The notes beneath the pieces were generated by a model. That model worked only from the letters and a program-made list of their open reading frames with translations. It did not search any database and was not told the DNA's origin. 64,000 bases of DNA from positions 1-64,000 of the forward strand of contig JAGEMR010000044.1 of the NCBI GenBank assembly GCA_021030915.1. The letters run 5' to 3'. The position numbers were made by a program, and so were the translations under genes. The number at the start of each line of letters is the position of its first letter. The stretch's first letter is position 1. This stretch comes from Astrothelium macrocarpum (lineage: Eukaryota; Ascomycota; Dothideomycetes; Trypetheliales; Trypetheliaceae). Shown one piece after another: positions 1-11,560 of the stretch.

Positions 1-952
1 TACTTCGGTGTATCGTGATATCGTAGATACAATCTAATCGTCGATATAATGTGTCAAATGTCAGCAACTGACCGAGCGCAAGTAAAGAGAGAAGAAATCC
101 ATCAATGTTTAGACTGACACAATAGGGTCGTATTGCAGCCTTGAGCCTTGAGCGCTATGAGTGAGAACGACGCCACTTTCTGCCTTGCACTGCATATCTG
201 GCCATAGAGGACCAATCACAAGTAAGCATCATGTTAGCACAGTTCGCAATCAAGAAATATTTGTATGGATCACACTCAGCTGGACAAAATCTCCTTAGTT
301 GAGGCTGCGAGGTCACAGTGCAAGGTTGCATATGGAACCCAGTGTAGGCAGCAATGTCCCATATTGGTGACGTCATATTCTAGCGGCTATTTTAGCTCAC
401 TTTGCGTGGCCGAGAACACAACAGAAATAATGACTATTCACTATATCAGTCCTTTATAATCAGATGAATATATAGCGGTTGCTAATCTTACTTTTGAAGA
501 ATCTCGGCTATCTCATTGAGCTAACGCATACTACTCCGTACAAAGTCGAGATATGAGGCTAGAGATGCTTCTTAGCGTTTTGGGGAAAGAGTTTAGCACA
601 GCCACAGGCCGGGTATTAAGAACACGGCTGCGCCAATGTAACTATCCAACATCTCTTATGTACAAGGCCGACAAACGGTAATATGAGGAGCGAGCGACGA
701 GACTGAATAGACAGCAACTGAGCGGTTGTAAGAAGACTATTCGCTGCTAGACATATTGACCAATCAAGAACCAGCAAATGATCAGTGGTGATCAGTGGCG
801 ACCAGACTGAGCACAACTGAGCACAACTGAGCACAACTGAGCAGCTCAGGTATACAGTTAGCCACGATGGCCCCTTATGGTACATCGTATTCAATATCAA
901 GAACTTACCCAGTCTTTAGAAATCATACAGAGCCCCCAGGCTAGCTAGCTCA
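1..952. other. No gene recognised; intergenic
   Basis: Reading frames here are short, overlap on both strands and resemble no family I know. No tRNA or rRNA is evident. The only structured element is the small tandem repeat at 807-844. The sequence may once have held the 5' TPR part of the CHAT gene that follows, but I see no TPR-like coding in it. Confidence 0.5.
807..844. repeat. Short tandem repeat, 10-bp unit
   Basis: The 10-mer CTGAGCACAA is repeated three times perfectly, followed by a partial fourth copy (CTGAGCAG). A degenerate direct repeat (GATCAGTGG twice) lies just upstream, near 780-798. Confidence 0.85.
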
Positions 953-2429
953 TTGAATATCACCCAATGCTCTCTCATGTCTATTCTTACCCTCTCTGAA
1001 CTTGCAGCAAATGCATGCTCCCTTGCTCTCCAAACTGGGCAACCTCCGGAGATAGCCTTGGAAGCGCTTGAACAAGGACGTGCGGTTATTCTTAGCCTTC
1101 TCATGGATAATCGCAGCGATACATCTGCGCTAATGATAACACGGCCTGACCTATGCACAAAGTACGAAAGCCTCCGTATAGAGGTCGATATGTCTATAGA
1201 CGGCATATCGGACCAGTCTCGACGCGAGTCTGCACTGAGGAGACGACCAAAGGCTGTTGAAGAGCTAGAAGAATACATACAAAAGATTCAGCAGCTAAAA
1301 GGTTTTGACAGGTTTCAAAGGGGGCTCAATCACAAGCATATACAGGATTGTGCAACGGAGGGATATATTGTCATCGTCAATATCACAGGCCTGAGAGGTG
1401 ATGCTATACTCGTCTCTGAACACGGGTTCAGCTCTATTCTGCTTCCAAATCTTCAGGCATCCCAGGTGAAGAGCTGGATTGATCAGGATCTCACCATCTC
1501 TCCGGGAGAAAATGAGACTTCGAAGAATCCAGATTATCGTCGGTTCTTATTATGGCTCTGGCGGGTATGCGTGAGGCCTGTCCTAGACGGCCTTGGTTAT
1601 CAACCGTCATCGATCGATTCTCTTCTACGTATCTGGTGGATCGGGACTGGTTTGGCAAGCTCTCTGCCGTTCCATGCTGCTGGTGATCCTGTCCGATTAG
1701 CGGAGAGTTCATACTTTCGGGTCATATCATTATACACTCCATCAATCAAGGCTCTTCGATATGCACGAGAACACATATCCAGCAGTATGGAAAGACAGGA
1801 CAGCCCTCCGAAACTTCTCATAGTTACGATGGCAACAACGCCTACCGCATATGATCTTCCTGGGACGAATGAGGAGAAATCAAAAGTTATTGAAGTGGTG
1901 GGAGCATCTGCTTCTGTGCAGACTCTCGATCAGCCTGATGTCGCAAGCGTCGTACGGAATCTGAAAAGCTGCAATGTTGCTCATTTCGCTTGTCACGGAT
2001 GATCCCTCCGAAAGCGGACTTTTACTAGAGTCGGCTGGCGCGGACACAGCAGATCCTGTGACAGACATTCTTAGCGTCCGTAAAGTGTCCGAGGCGCATC
2101 TTTTGCGCGCTAAGATTGCTTATCTCTCTGCCTGTTCGACTTCTGAGAATCGAGTAAAGAGACTTGAAGATAAAGTGTTACACGTCGTCAGCGGATTTCA
2201 GGTTGCCGGATTCAGGCATGTAATTGGCTGTTTGTGGCCTTCATCAGACAGTGTATGTGTTGAGGTTGCAAGGTCGTTCTACTCGAATCTAGTCAGCGGT
2301 AAGAATGTATGGCGTGATGACAGAACTGTTGCAGTGGCATTACAAAAGGCGGTTTTAGCGATTAGAGAGAGCGATGAGTACCGAAAGCGACCACTGGCAT
2401 GGGCACAATATGTGCATTTTGGAGTATGA
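953..2429 (+). pseudogene. CHAT-domain protease fragment, frameshifted (TPR-CHAT family)
   Basis: CHAT domains are caspase-like cysteine protease folds, found in fungi at the C-terminus of large TPR proteins. The first frame (953-2002) gives the helical lead-in and the start of CHAT, ending in the catalytic-His motif HFACHG followed directly by TGA. The second frame (1974-2429) continues the domain with DDPSESGLLL, the catalytic-Cys motif YLSACST, then VSGFQVAGFRHVIGCLWPS and the C-terminal helix. The two frames overlap, so an intron cannot explain the break. A small indel at about 1995-2003, next to the catalytic His, has split the gene. An in-frame stop lies just upstream of 953, the first ATG is near 977, and the TPR array usual for the family is absent. 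This is therefore a 5'-truncated, frameshifted remnant. A sequencing error at the junction is possible, but it would not restore the missing N-terminus. Confidence 0.85.
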
Positions 2430-3413
2430 GCTCACTTTTCAATAAATTGTATAACTTCACTTGCCCACAGTCTTCGAGAGAGTACCCCACAGGCTTGGAC
2501 AATTTAGGTATAGTTTGCATTTTAAATACAGTTGGCTCAACATTGATACAGCTTAACGTCAGCAATCTAACGCATACTAAATTCTCATGATAAAAGCGTG
2601 GGCGCCTTTTTCGCACGGCTAAACTCGCGGCATACTAGATTGTTCATCAACGCTATGATATTAAGGAAGTACTGTATAGTGCAGACTTGTCTAGAACACC
2701 AAGCAATGGAGGATTGTCGTTTTATCATACCCCAGCGGCTATTGCGTATTCTTCGAGAAATTGGGTCAGGTCTTGACCGCATCGACGACGTCATTAAGGT
2801 TTTCCAAGTTCGCGTTGGTGAACATGGGCGCTGGAGAGTGGATATTAATGATCGACTTGGCAATATCAAGAAACTCAGCTTGAGGGAGTCTTCATTATTG
2901 GCATTCACCCGCAATGACTCATGCATTGTGCTGTGGTAAGTCATGACAGTTTTAGCTCGGTAGTTTCTTTTTAAGGGCCGAATTCTCGATTCTTCCATAT
3001 TCTGCTTGAACAAGCCAACTGACGGTTGATGGTGCTTTTTTGAGTCCTTATTCAAGGTCATTCAAAGAGAACCTAATTATAAGACCTTTCGATAACTTGT
3101 GTAAGCGCCCTCGTCTCGCTAGGCTTCGGCATATATGTACGGGTAATTTGAAATAGAAAACGCTGTTGTGCACCTCATTTATCCTGGAAGGACAGCTAAC
3201 CAATTAGCGTCCGCGTGGACGGACTGGCAAGCGCTCGCGTAGGGCACTCCAGCGGCAAGCATTTCCTTGTTGCATCTCCCTTCTGACGTAAGAATTGGCT
3301 GAACTCTAGATCCACATGACACGGTAGCGCTAGTTCATATTAGAAGCCTCGGCGTCATTTGAAACATCATTCCTATTTCTTCCAAACGGCGCTGTCTTTC
3401 ACAACGATACGCA
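2430..3413. other. Intergenic; unconvincing ORFs only
   Basis: An ORF of 113 codons on + (2598-2939) and one of 158 codons on - (2585-3061) overlap each other. Neither shows a known domain or a convincing composition. I annotate neither as a gene. The promoter of the gene starting at 3414 must lie in the right part. Confidence 0.5.
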
Positions 3414-5143
3414 ATGCTCAAGCGAAGGAGACTGCATCAAAGCGATATTCTACAAACTAGCGGTAAGTCTCCAATTCAGGGAAACACTTCGGCTGACGTT
3501 GGGTAGTGAAACGACCCTGCCATACCTTGAATCCTGAGACCACAACGCCCCTCCGCAAAAGTGTTCGATTGCAAGCACTTAAAGAGACTTCTACGAGAGA
3601 AAGCCAAACATACCGGCAGCTACCGTCACCGTCGTCGATCATCTCACATAAACAGCTGTCGCAAAGCAAAAGGAAGAGGACTGTTTCTTACAATTCCTAT
3701 CCTGGAGAAAGACCTACAGCGCGTTCAGACGAAGCAGAGTGCAAGCCAGAACAAGCAGTCACAAATACAGACACATCTGATCCTGTTGGTTTCTGGGTGG
3801 CGACCTCATATTGGCCGAAAGACTTCTGTCGACAAGGTCTCATCATGTCTGAGACGCCCTCAAGTAACAAAAGACGAAGCGATTCCACTCATCGCTCTCA
3901 AATTCTAGAGCGGATGGCATCGCATGGCGTTTTTATGGAGACATCGAGCTCGATTCAGAAAAAAAGCAAAATGCTTTGCAAGGACTATCTCAAAGGCAAT
4001 CGTAAGATTATCAAATCCTCAATTTTTACGGTTAAACAATTCTCTCGAGTTCTCAAACGCGTTCAAAATCTAAATGAAGCTCGAATTCAAAGAGATGTAA
4101 TGCCATGGATTGTGCCATCTGCGGAAAATCTCTTCTTTCGAGGAGAGCTCAAACTTGACTACATCTGTGACGAGCTCAATGCGGATTGGATTCGATGTGC
4201 CACAATAGGCAGTTCAAGACCCAAACCCGACTACACAGCTGGCCTTCAACATATAGCATTTACTGACGAAGAGATCAAGAAACTCGAAAATTATGCTTCC
4301 CCAACTAGACCATTTCGGTTTACACCAGAAATTTCTTTTCCATTCCTAATATGTGAGGCAAAATCGGGAGAGAGTGGAATGAACAGAGCGGATCGACAAA
4401 ATATCCATAGTGCCAGTATAGCTGTGAGGGCTATTATATCGCTCTATCAGGAGGCCTACGGTCGAACAGCACCTGACCGTGTAGACGAGCTCTATGGTAA
4501 AATTTTAGTGTTCACTATATCGCATGATAACGAGCGGATTCATTTGTGTGGCCATTTTGCAATCGCTGGACCAGAAAGCTCAGGAGAAATCAAGTGTTAC
4601 CGTTACTCAATTGGCATGTTCAGTTTGACTTCCGGGGACGGAGCAGACAGATATAAGGCGTACAACTTTGTTATGAATGTTTATGAAAAGTTTGCTCCAG
4701 ACCATCTCAAAAGGATCAAAGATGCTGTTGCACATTTACCGTCGCTTCCTCAGCGAACTGGACTGTCTTTTGCTGCGTCTGGTATGTCTCTCGACGAATT
4801 GGGTATGCAGCAGGATTCACAGGACGAAGAGAGATTCAAACAACTTAGCCAATCCGCAAGTGCCTTACAATTGACCAAGATGAGAGAGCAAATAGATAAA
4901 CTTTTGCAACAGATGGAGCAGCAGAGAGAACAATTAGAGCAGCAATTGGAGCAACAAAGACAGGACAATAAAGAGCAATTGGAGCAGCAGAGGCAACAGA
5001 TGGAAGGGCAGTTGGAGCGGCAGAGACAAGACAACAAGGAGCAAAGAGAACGGTTAGAGCAGCAATTGGAACAGCAGCGGCAGGATAGTAAGGAGCAGTT
5101 GGAGCAGCAAAAGGAGATAATATCGCTGTTGAGAAAGCGCTGA
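3414..5143 (+). CDS. PD-(D/E)XK nuclease-like (DUF7924-type) protein with Q-rich coiled-coil tail
   Basis: Two exons: 3414-3462 and 3507-5143, with a 44-nt intron (GTAAGT..GGGTAG) whose phase fits, giving 561 aa. The N-terminal 120 residues are basic and low-complexity (RKSVRLQ, SKRKRT), so nuclear targeting is plausible. Residues about 160-420 form a globular domain with the pattern PKPDYTAGL ... FPFLICEAKSG. D258, E300 and K302 fit the D...ExK catalytic signature of PD-(D/E)XK nucleases, as in the fungal DUF7924 family. The last about 90 residues are a perfect-looking coiled coil of EQLEQQRQ-type heptads. The family is common in accessory regions of fungal genomes; its biological role is unknown to me. 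The frame is open from end to end. Nuclease activity is inferred from three residues only. Confidence 0.8.
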
Positions 5144-5334
5144 GATGTAAAGAGCCTCCTTTTTGTAGTCTCTACTTAGGTATAGAGATAGTGGGACATT
5201 TGATCTCATGGAACTAGAACTTCGCTCAAGGTGACTTGTATTGGTGAATACTCGAAATTTGGCAATTCGAGTGTACCTACGTTACTTTCATGATAGATAT
5301 ACAGATTGGCCTGCGCCCTTTCGTCAAGCACATA

Positions 5335-5495
5335 ACGTCCGTCCCTGAATCGCAAGACACCCCCCAAGATGAGACAAACCACATATTTGTATATCTTTTA
5401 AGTCGTCATGTATATTGGTTACTTTTATACTCATAAGATCATCTCTCTCTAAAAGAATACAACCGCATCACTGTTTCGCCAGAGCTTCTCTTGTA
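5335..5495 (+). repeat. Terminal fragment of a TA-inserted DNA transposon (TIR family 1)
   Basis: Next to a TA (5333-5334), the sequence starts ACGTCCGTCCCTG and continues with GACACCCCCCAAGATGAGAC. It aligns over about 160 bp with the segment starting at 27025, and over its first about 50 bp with the inverted copy ending at 39485. The LINE insertion cuts the right side off. No partner end is seen nearby. It is read as one end of a Tc1/mariner/pogo-type element or a MITE derivative. Confidence 0.7.
5484..5495. repeat. LINE target-site duplication, left copy
   Basis: The 12-mer GCTTCTCTTGTA at 5484-5495 recurs exactly at 11059-11070, flanking the LINE. It is therefore the target-site duplication of that insertion. 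Confidence 0.9.
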
Positions 5496-5627
5496 TGTTA
5501 TGTTATGTTATGTATTTCATTCTAGCTATGCACAGATCTAATGTCCGTATGAGCTGTCCCTTAACGTCGACCTTACATTTATACTCTCGTTGGCTGCCTT
5601 GACTCAATATCTGCCCCAATTCTGTTT

Positions 5628-8600
5628 TTATGCGAGTGTGATAGAGGTAGTCACTCCATGAGAGTACTGTTTGAGATGTTGTGGAGTTTGGGCTTGAGCC
5701 GCAAATCTGCCTGTACTCTTCAAGAACATAATTGTGGCCCGCACCACATCCAGATTCGGCCGCCATTTATCTCCGTCGATTGCTTTTCCTGATCTTAAGT
5801 CCTTTTTACGACTTTTCCCTCCAAGTAGGAACGATATATCACCCCATCTGTCGCCTGTTGCCTCTTTCAACTGCCGTCTCTGAGGTGCCCATGTGGGACA
5901 CTGCAGGATGACATGTTTGACCGACTCTATGCCGCCTCCGCAGTCGCATACTGCGCTTTCGACCCGTTGAGTACGTGCCAAGTAATCACGTAAATGAGTG
6001 TGACCTGTTCGTGCTTGTGCCAGTATTCCCGCATCCTCCCGTGTCAACGACCCATATAGCAGTAGCGTGTGCTTCCCCGGTAGGGCGCTATCCAACGTAT
6101 ATGTATACGTTCCCCATTTAGGGACAGCCGCTCTGGGTATATCAGTTTCTATTGCTTTGCGAAGCAGATTGAATGCCTCCGAGTGTTCTCTTATTCGTCG
6201 CTCGGGCTGCATGTCCAGTTTACACCGAATCACCGTGGTTTCCTGGGCTGCGTGATGTGCCAGCTCGTTCCCAATTATGCTTTTGTGTCCAGGTATCCAG
6301 AGTAGCTTCACTTGGATCCCTCGCTCCTTCGCTAATTGTAGCTCCTGGAGAGTTGCCGATACGACCTCTCGCGATTTCTTGGAATGACCACCGTTACTGA
6401 TCCGCTGGAGGGCTTCCTGACTATCGGACACGATCCATGCCGGCTTTTTAATCTGTCGAACATATTCGAGCGCCGTCTTGATGGCATAGATCTCCGCACT
6501 GATGGCTGTGCATGTTGTTTCTCGTCCGACGGTTTGTTGGTGTATTACTTTGTGCGTTGGCTTACCTACAAAGCGGTAGCATCTCACCACCGAGATACCC
6601 GCCCATCCGTTCCTCACTGAGGCGTCTGTATAGTATAGCTGATGTTGAGACAGAGCGCCTACCAGTCGCCCATGAATACGGCGCGCCTCCGCCTCGTCGT
6701 GTACCAGCATTACGTTGTGGAGATCATGCCATGGTGGCAGAGTATATGGTAGTTTCGAGGTGATCCCGACACCCTTCTTCCCCTGAATTGCTTTGTAGTA
6801 TCTGGACCAAACCTCGAAGAGAGGGCTTTTGCATCGATCATTCCGCCGTTCCATGCCATTCATAATCGTATGCAGGGGGTTTTGTTGTGGCAGTGCTCTC
6901 ACATCCAACGTATGTTTCGCGGTCTTTCTCGCCAGTCTGGTCTCGACCGCCTCAAGTCCAGCCTCCTCTTGAAGGACTCCAGACGACACCGTCCGAAAGG
7001 CACCGATGATCGCCTGCGCTCCCATCCGTTGAATCCTCTCGAGTCGGGCGATATGCTGCTGTACCCCAATCCTTCTTCCCGCGTACCATGTTGATGCCGC
7101 ATAGTCGGTCGTTGTATCGATCACAGCTCGATGTAGTAAGCGCATCTGTTTTGGCCTGATGCCGCGTAGTCGTCCTATCGCGAGGCACTTCTTGGTGGCC
7201 GTCATAACGACCTTATCGATATATGCCGTCATGCGGAGTTTGGTGTCTAAGATAACTCCCAGGATTTTGATCGTATCTTGGGGTCTGATCTCTGAGCCGA
7301 AGAAGTGTAAAGCAGGTTTCGAGTCTGTCTTCCTTGGCTTTCGTTCGAAATGTATGAACCCTGTTTTACTTGCTTCAAAAGTGGCCCCACTCTCCTCCGA
7401 CCATTGAGCCGCCGGTTGTAGCACCTCTGTCTGCAGTTTCGCTGTTGTCTCAATACTATTGGATCCTGTCCGCCATGCTGTAAAATCATCGATGAATCCG
7501 AGCGACCCGCTTTGTCTATCTATTCTGCTTTCCACCAGATTTGCATTGTAGAAGACATATAGAATGGGTGACAGCGGTGATCCTTGTGGTATTCCAGCGT
7601 GACGGATGGGTACACAGCCGGATGTATAGCTACCTATTACGACGCTCCCCGTTCGATCTTCGCAGAAACTGCGAATCCATCTGACCATCTTATCAGGAAC
7701 ACTTCGTTCACGCAGTCGCTGTTCCAGCACGGCCGGGTGGACTCCATTGAAAGCGCCTTGTACATCGAAAGTGACCAGTGAGAGTATGCGCTTGCCTTTC
7801 CACGCCTCGAAGATCTTTTCTATCAGAACATCCAACGCCTGCTCGCAGGACCGCTGCTTCCTTGCTCCAAAGTGATTTGTGGGCAGCAGAGCATATCTTT
7901 CTGCCATGTATGACAATCTTGCTGCAATGATGGCTTCGAGGCCTTTGCTGATCGTTGGCAGCAGAGAGATTGGCCGATATGCTTTTGGGACTGTGTAGTC
8001 TGACTTGCCTGGTTTCTTGAGCGCCACGATCTTGGCAGTCCGCCACGATTTTGGTACATATCCTAGGTCTACAGACGCTTGATATATCCATTGAATCCAT
8101 GGGATGACATACTGTAAGAGGCGTCTCCAGATATCAAAGGTGATCTCATCTGATCCAGGTGCTTTCCTTGGATTCTGTCGGAAGATGGCTTGGCGTATTT
8201 CTTCGTCCGTGATTCGTGGGAGCTCTCGGGGCACGCCACGCTTATGTGCTGACACTCCTGCTTGGTCAATATATTCGCCTGTTTTCGGTTCTGGTGGGAT
8301 TGGAAAAAAGGTCGTCATAAGCATGTCTGCTTTGGCTTCATCTGTTTCTGCTGTGATCTCGTTTTGTACCAATGTCGGTACAGTGGCGGCTTGGTTTGTA
8401 GTTCGTGCATAACTATTGGCTTTCCAGATGTTGTTTGGATCCGCTAAAAAGTCCTTCCAGTGCTGTTTTTTCTGCTTTTCTATTCGCCGGAAATAGTCTC
8501 TACGGATATTCTGAAACGTCTGTCTCGCTTCTAATGTATCTTCTCCTCTCCTTTGTAGAGTAGTCACATAATTTCTAGATGAAGACAGAGTTTTCCGTAT

Positions 8601-9821
8601 TAACGAAAGATCGGGTGACCACCATCTCTTCGCGTAAGATGATGGTTTCGCTCTGGGTACGTTGCGGTGGACCACATCTATAATTACCTTGAGAAAGCTT
8701 TCTGCGACCTTGTCTAAGCTTGCTGCCGTGGCTGCTTTGGGCATCCGTATTGGCTGGAGTCTCTGTGTTACTTCCGAGCCGATTTGTGACTAATCTGCTT
8801 TTTCCGGGAGCAAACGGCTCAATCTAGGCTCCTTTCGGGGGGTCTGAATGCTGAATTCACCCACGATTGGCTTATGGTCTGAACCGTGGTCATGTTCGTG
8901 TACGCAACACCGGATCAGCTGATCCGCCATTCTTGGGCTTGCCATAATCACATCGACGGTGGAAGATTGTTCTTTTCCGATATGTTGCCAAGTAATTGTT
9001 CCCGCCGGTAACATAGATTGGAGACCAAATTCTTGTGCGAGGTGAACGATCGGGACACCTTCGTTCTTCCTACGCTTTCCCACCTTGTCGTATCCTCCCC
9101 ATAAAGAATGGTGACGATTGAAGTCAGAGCAGATCAAGATCTCGGTTTGGCCACCACATCTTCGTTGTGTTTCATCTATGACGTAACGGACACAAGCCAG
9201 CTTCTGATCAATCGCCTTGCGCTTCTCGATGCGGCTATCTCCTTCGTTGGGATCGTAGGCTGAAATCACTAAGACAGTACCTTCTACGATTGGTATCATT
9301 GCCGCCACCACATCATGTGAGGGTACAGGAATCTGTACGGCTTGGATGGTGGCGCTGACCCAAAGCATTGCCCGGTATGCAAACCGATCAGGATTATGCT
9401 CTCGCTGCGTCGTTGGCGTGAACGGTCGCCACCTATTATGGCTCCCACACTGTATCTCTCCCGTGCTTTTATCTGCGTACAAGTGCGGTTCAACTACCGC
9501 CAGCACTGCAAAGTGGGAATACGCCTTGTCGTTCAACATGCTCCACTGTACATGTTTCTGCCTGCCTACGTTATAATGGAGGATCTGTAGGTGTTCTATC
9601 ATTGACTCGATGCTGGATTTCCCATCTCGACGTCCGCCCTCGTCATCGCTGGCTGGTGCGTCGTCGGTTGCTTGACCTGAGCGGCTAGATATCTCCTGTG
9701 ATATGGGTGCCGTTTGCATGTCCAGTCGGAACTTCGGTGTGCACCCGCACATACTGCACATTTGGGGGCGTCCTGACTTTGACAGTCTCGAGTCTGATGC
9801 GCGCCTGTGCATTTTCCACAT
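5628..9821 (-). pseudogene. LINE ORF2: endonuclease - reverse transcriptase - RNase H, one nonsense codon
   Basis: One reading frame runs from 9821 to 5628, broken by a single TAG at 8790-8792 (after LLPEKAD). The frames on either side are the same, so a Trp codon probably became TAG. The N-terminal part is an EEP endonuclease (LHYNVGR, VEPH, ICSDFNRHH, DHGSDHKP). The middle is a reverse transcriptase (AYRPISLLPTISKGLE, GIPQGSPLSPILY, catalytic FIDD in place of YADD). The C-terminal part is RNase H (YYTDAS, an acidic E in AIKTALEY, VSDSQEAL, WIPGHK..GNELAH), followed by a Cys-rich CDCGG..H...C motif typical of Tad/I-type ORF2. The protein would copy LINE RNA at a nicked target (target-primed reverse transcription). 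The first ATG overlaps ORF1 by about 220 bp; the true start may lie further downstream. Confidence 0.92.
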
Positions 9822-11047
9822 CTTGTGGCTCTACGACACGCTCCTTGGAGGTGACCGTATGTGTTGCAATTAAAACACAACTTGCCAGCCGTGTTAGGCT
9901 CATAACGAGAGCAGAACGCCCCGTATGCTCCACCGCCGAAGAGGGCCTGACCTGTCGTGAGCAAGTGGTCTGCTGCTAATTTATTCCTCAGCCAGATAAC
10001 AAGCGAGCCAGTCTTTTTCCACGGATCCGCTTTGCTGAGCCAGCTCGCTTTCATCGCCGTGAAGTCGATGTTTTCGCTTTGGTTGTCTATTGCAAATTCT
10101 GCACATATCTCTTTGCGAAGACTTCGGCCTCCTTCCATAGTTGTATCGAGGACCGCTTGCTTTGATACCATATCGCATTTAACTGGGTGCCAGGTCTCGC
10201 TCTTTACACTGGCCTCGGGCATAGCCGCGTTCAGCCAACCCGACTGCTCTTTTGCTTTCTTTGCTTCTGCTTCGGTCGCAAAAACGACGTTGATTCTCTC
10301 CCCAGGCAACTGTCGAAGGCAGCTGATCTTGATTCCTTGGAGCGTCGTAATGGTATCGATACCTTGCTGAAGCGCTGCCTTGACCAGCACAAAATCTGTC
10401 TTCTCACCTTTGAAACGTGAGGTGTTGATAGTGATTGCGCATTTGTCGTCTTCGACTCGCATCCTCTGGGATTGATTCGGACTATCCGGCTTGGGAGACC
10501 GAGTAATGCTTGTCATTTGTATGTTCTGTATACCAGTGGTCAGCGCTGCCGCATACGTTGCTTTGCCTGAGTTGTTCTGCTGGAGGAGCTTTTTCATTCC
10601 TTCTATCTCCTGACGGAGCGCCTGGACCTCCTGTACCTGTTTCTGGACTTCTTCATTTCGTTCTTCGTTTTGATCAATCAGTCGGACAATGAGATTCTTC
10701 AGGCTCTGGATCTGTTCGTTCACGCTGGTTCCTCTGATCGCATCTCCGATCTGCTCTTCCGCCCTCCTCTTCTTCGAAGTCTCGGCCGATTGAGTGAATC
10801 GGAACGCGGTGGCGGATCCATTATCCTTCGATAAGACCTTCGTATTGCCTGCTTTTTTCCCCTTCGCCCTCGTTACCATTCGATACACTCCATCTCCGAA
10901 TTCCATCCCTACCCCACTTCTCGGGTTTGATGCGCCGGCGGTCGCGTCGCGGGACCCTGCATCGACGTGCGGCAAGCCAGCTTGCCCAACAACACCACCT
11001 GTATCCACCTGAATGCATTCATCGTGATTCTCGAGATTTTCGTTCAT
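9599..11047 (-). CDS. LINE ORF1: gag-like RNA-binding protein with CCHC knuckles
   Basis: About 482 aa from the ATG at 11047, intact. A mid-protein coiled coil (about residues 120-165: NLIVRLIDQNEERNEEVQKQ and following) is followed by an RRM-like region. Cysteine knuckles lie near the C-terminus (CFNCNTYGHLQGAC, CGKCTGAHQTRDC, CAVCAGAHRSSDWTC). This is the standard layout of ORF1 nucleic-acid chaperones of Tad-clade LINEs. It overlaps ORF2 in another frame. Confidence 0.9.
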   Translation of the reverse strand: MNENLENHDECIQVDTGGVVGQAGLPHVDAGSRDATAGASNPRSGVGMEFGDGVYRMVTRAKGKKAGNTKVLSKDNGSATAFRFTQSAETSKKRRAEEQIGDAIRGTSVNEQIQSLKNLIVRLIDQNEERNEEVQKQVQEVQALRQEIEGMKKLLQQNNSGKATYAAALTTGIQNIQMTSITRSPKPDSPNQSQRMRVEDDKCAITINTSRFKGEKTDFVLVKAALQQGIDTITTLQGIKISCLRQLPGERINVVFATEAEAKKAKEQSGWLNAAMPEASVKSETWHPVKCDMVSKQAVLDTTMEGGRSLRKEICAEFAIDNQSENIDFTAMKASWLSKADPWKKTGSLVIWLRNKLAADHLLTTGQALFGGGAYGAFCSRYEPNTAGKLCFNCNTYGHLQGACRRATRCGKCTGAHQTRDCQSQDAPKCAVCAGAHRSSDWTCKRHPYHRRYLAAQVKQPTTHQPAMTRADVEMGNPASSQ

Positions 11048-11058
11048 TGTCTGCAAAT

Positions 11059-11070
11059 GCTTCTCTTGTA
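11059..11070. repeat. LINE target-site duplication, right copy
   Basis: GCTTCTCTTGTA, identical to 5484-5495. Its last two bases (TA, 11069-11070) are also the TA next to the inverted repeat that starts at 11071. Confidence 0.9.
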
Positions 11071-11560
11071 ACGTCCCTCCCTACGAAGCGAAAGACCCTG
11101 TCAAACGAAAACCCGCTATTGTCTTCTAATACAACAATACCAATAATAAGCTAAATAGATAGATATTCTCGGAAAAAAGGATCTTGAGCCAGACACTCTC
11201 ATTTTTAGAAATAAAATTAAGTATTAAAGTGTTATTTACTGTTTAATACAGCTATTTGTTTTGATTGTGATAGAAGAGTCTCACTCGGACACCCTCGGAC
11301 ACGCTCAAGTATAGATATATTTTGTCGCAAAATCTATTGGACTGTAGAGTGATATACGAATACCCAATACCGAGCAATCTGATCGATTTTGGAAGCTAAA
11401 AGTTGGACTGTCATTGCTGAACGCCCGATAGACAAAGGCGAGGAAGATGAGGCCGTACTTGCGGACCTTACAAAAAGGCCGAATATAGCGTAGTCGTATC
11501 TCTGCCAAACGTGACCGCTCTTAGTGCCTTAGCCAACACCTGAGCCCCCGAAGCGACTAG
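11071..11560 (+). repeat. Long inverted repeat, left arm (TIR family 2)
   Basis: Aligns with the reverse complement of about 16600-17093. Shared blocks include AGTCTCACTCGGA, TGTAGAGTGATATA, CAATCTGATC and AAAGGCG.GGAAGA.GAGGC. It begins ACGTCCCTCCC, the same first bases as TIR family 1 except for one (ACGTCCGTCCC). Confidence 0.85.

Larger units (their letters stand above)
5496..11058 (-). mobile_element. Tad1-like non-LTR retrotransposon (LINE), nearly full length
   Basis: A 5.56-kb element on the minus strand, flanked by 12-bp duplications GCTTCTCTTGTA. It has ORF1 (gag-like, CCHC knuckles) and ORF2 (apurinic endonuclease, reverse transcriptase, RNase H). The 3' end is a short TAACA-type repeat (ATGTT repeats on the + strand, 5496-5512). 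The 5' end lies only about 11 nt before the ORF1 ATG, so the 5'UTR is very short or slightly truncated. The only clear inactivating change is one in-frame TAG in ORF2. The element landed exactly at the left border of the inverted-repeat segment starting at 11071, so it is younger than that junction. Confidence 0.93.

Noticed and set aside
2585..3061. Overlapping + and - ORFs after the CHAT fragment
   Set aside because: No domain, no splice logic and overlapping frames; chance ORFs are as likely.
4750..5037. Cys-rich 95-codon minus ORF (SNCSLCCSICC)
   Set aside because: Antisense of the Q-rich coiled-coil tail of the nuclease-like gene.
6067..8447. Many ORFs antisense to LINE ORF2
   Set aside because: Shadow frames of the reverse transcriptase and RNase H gene.
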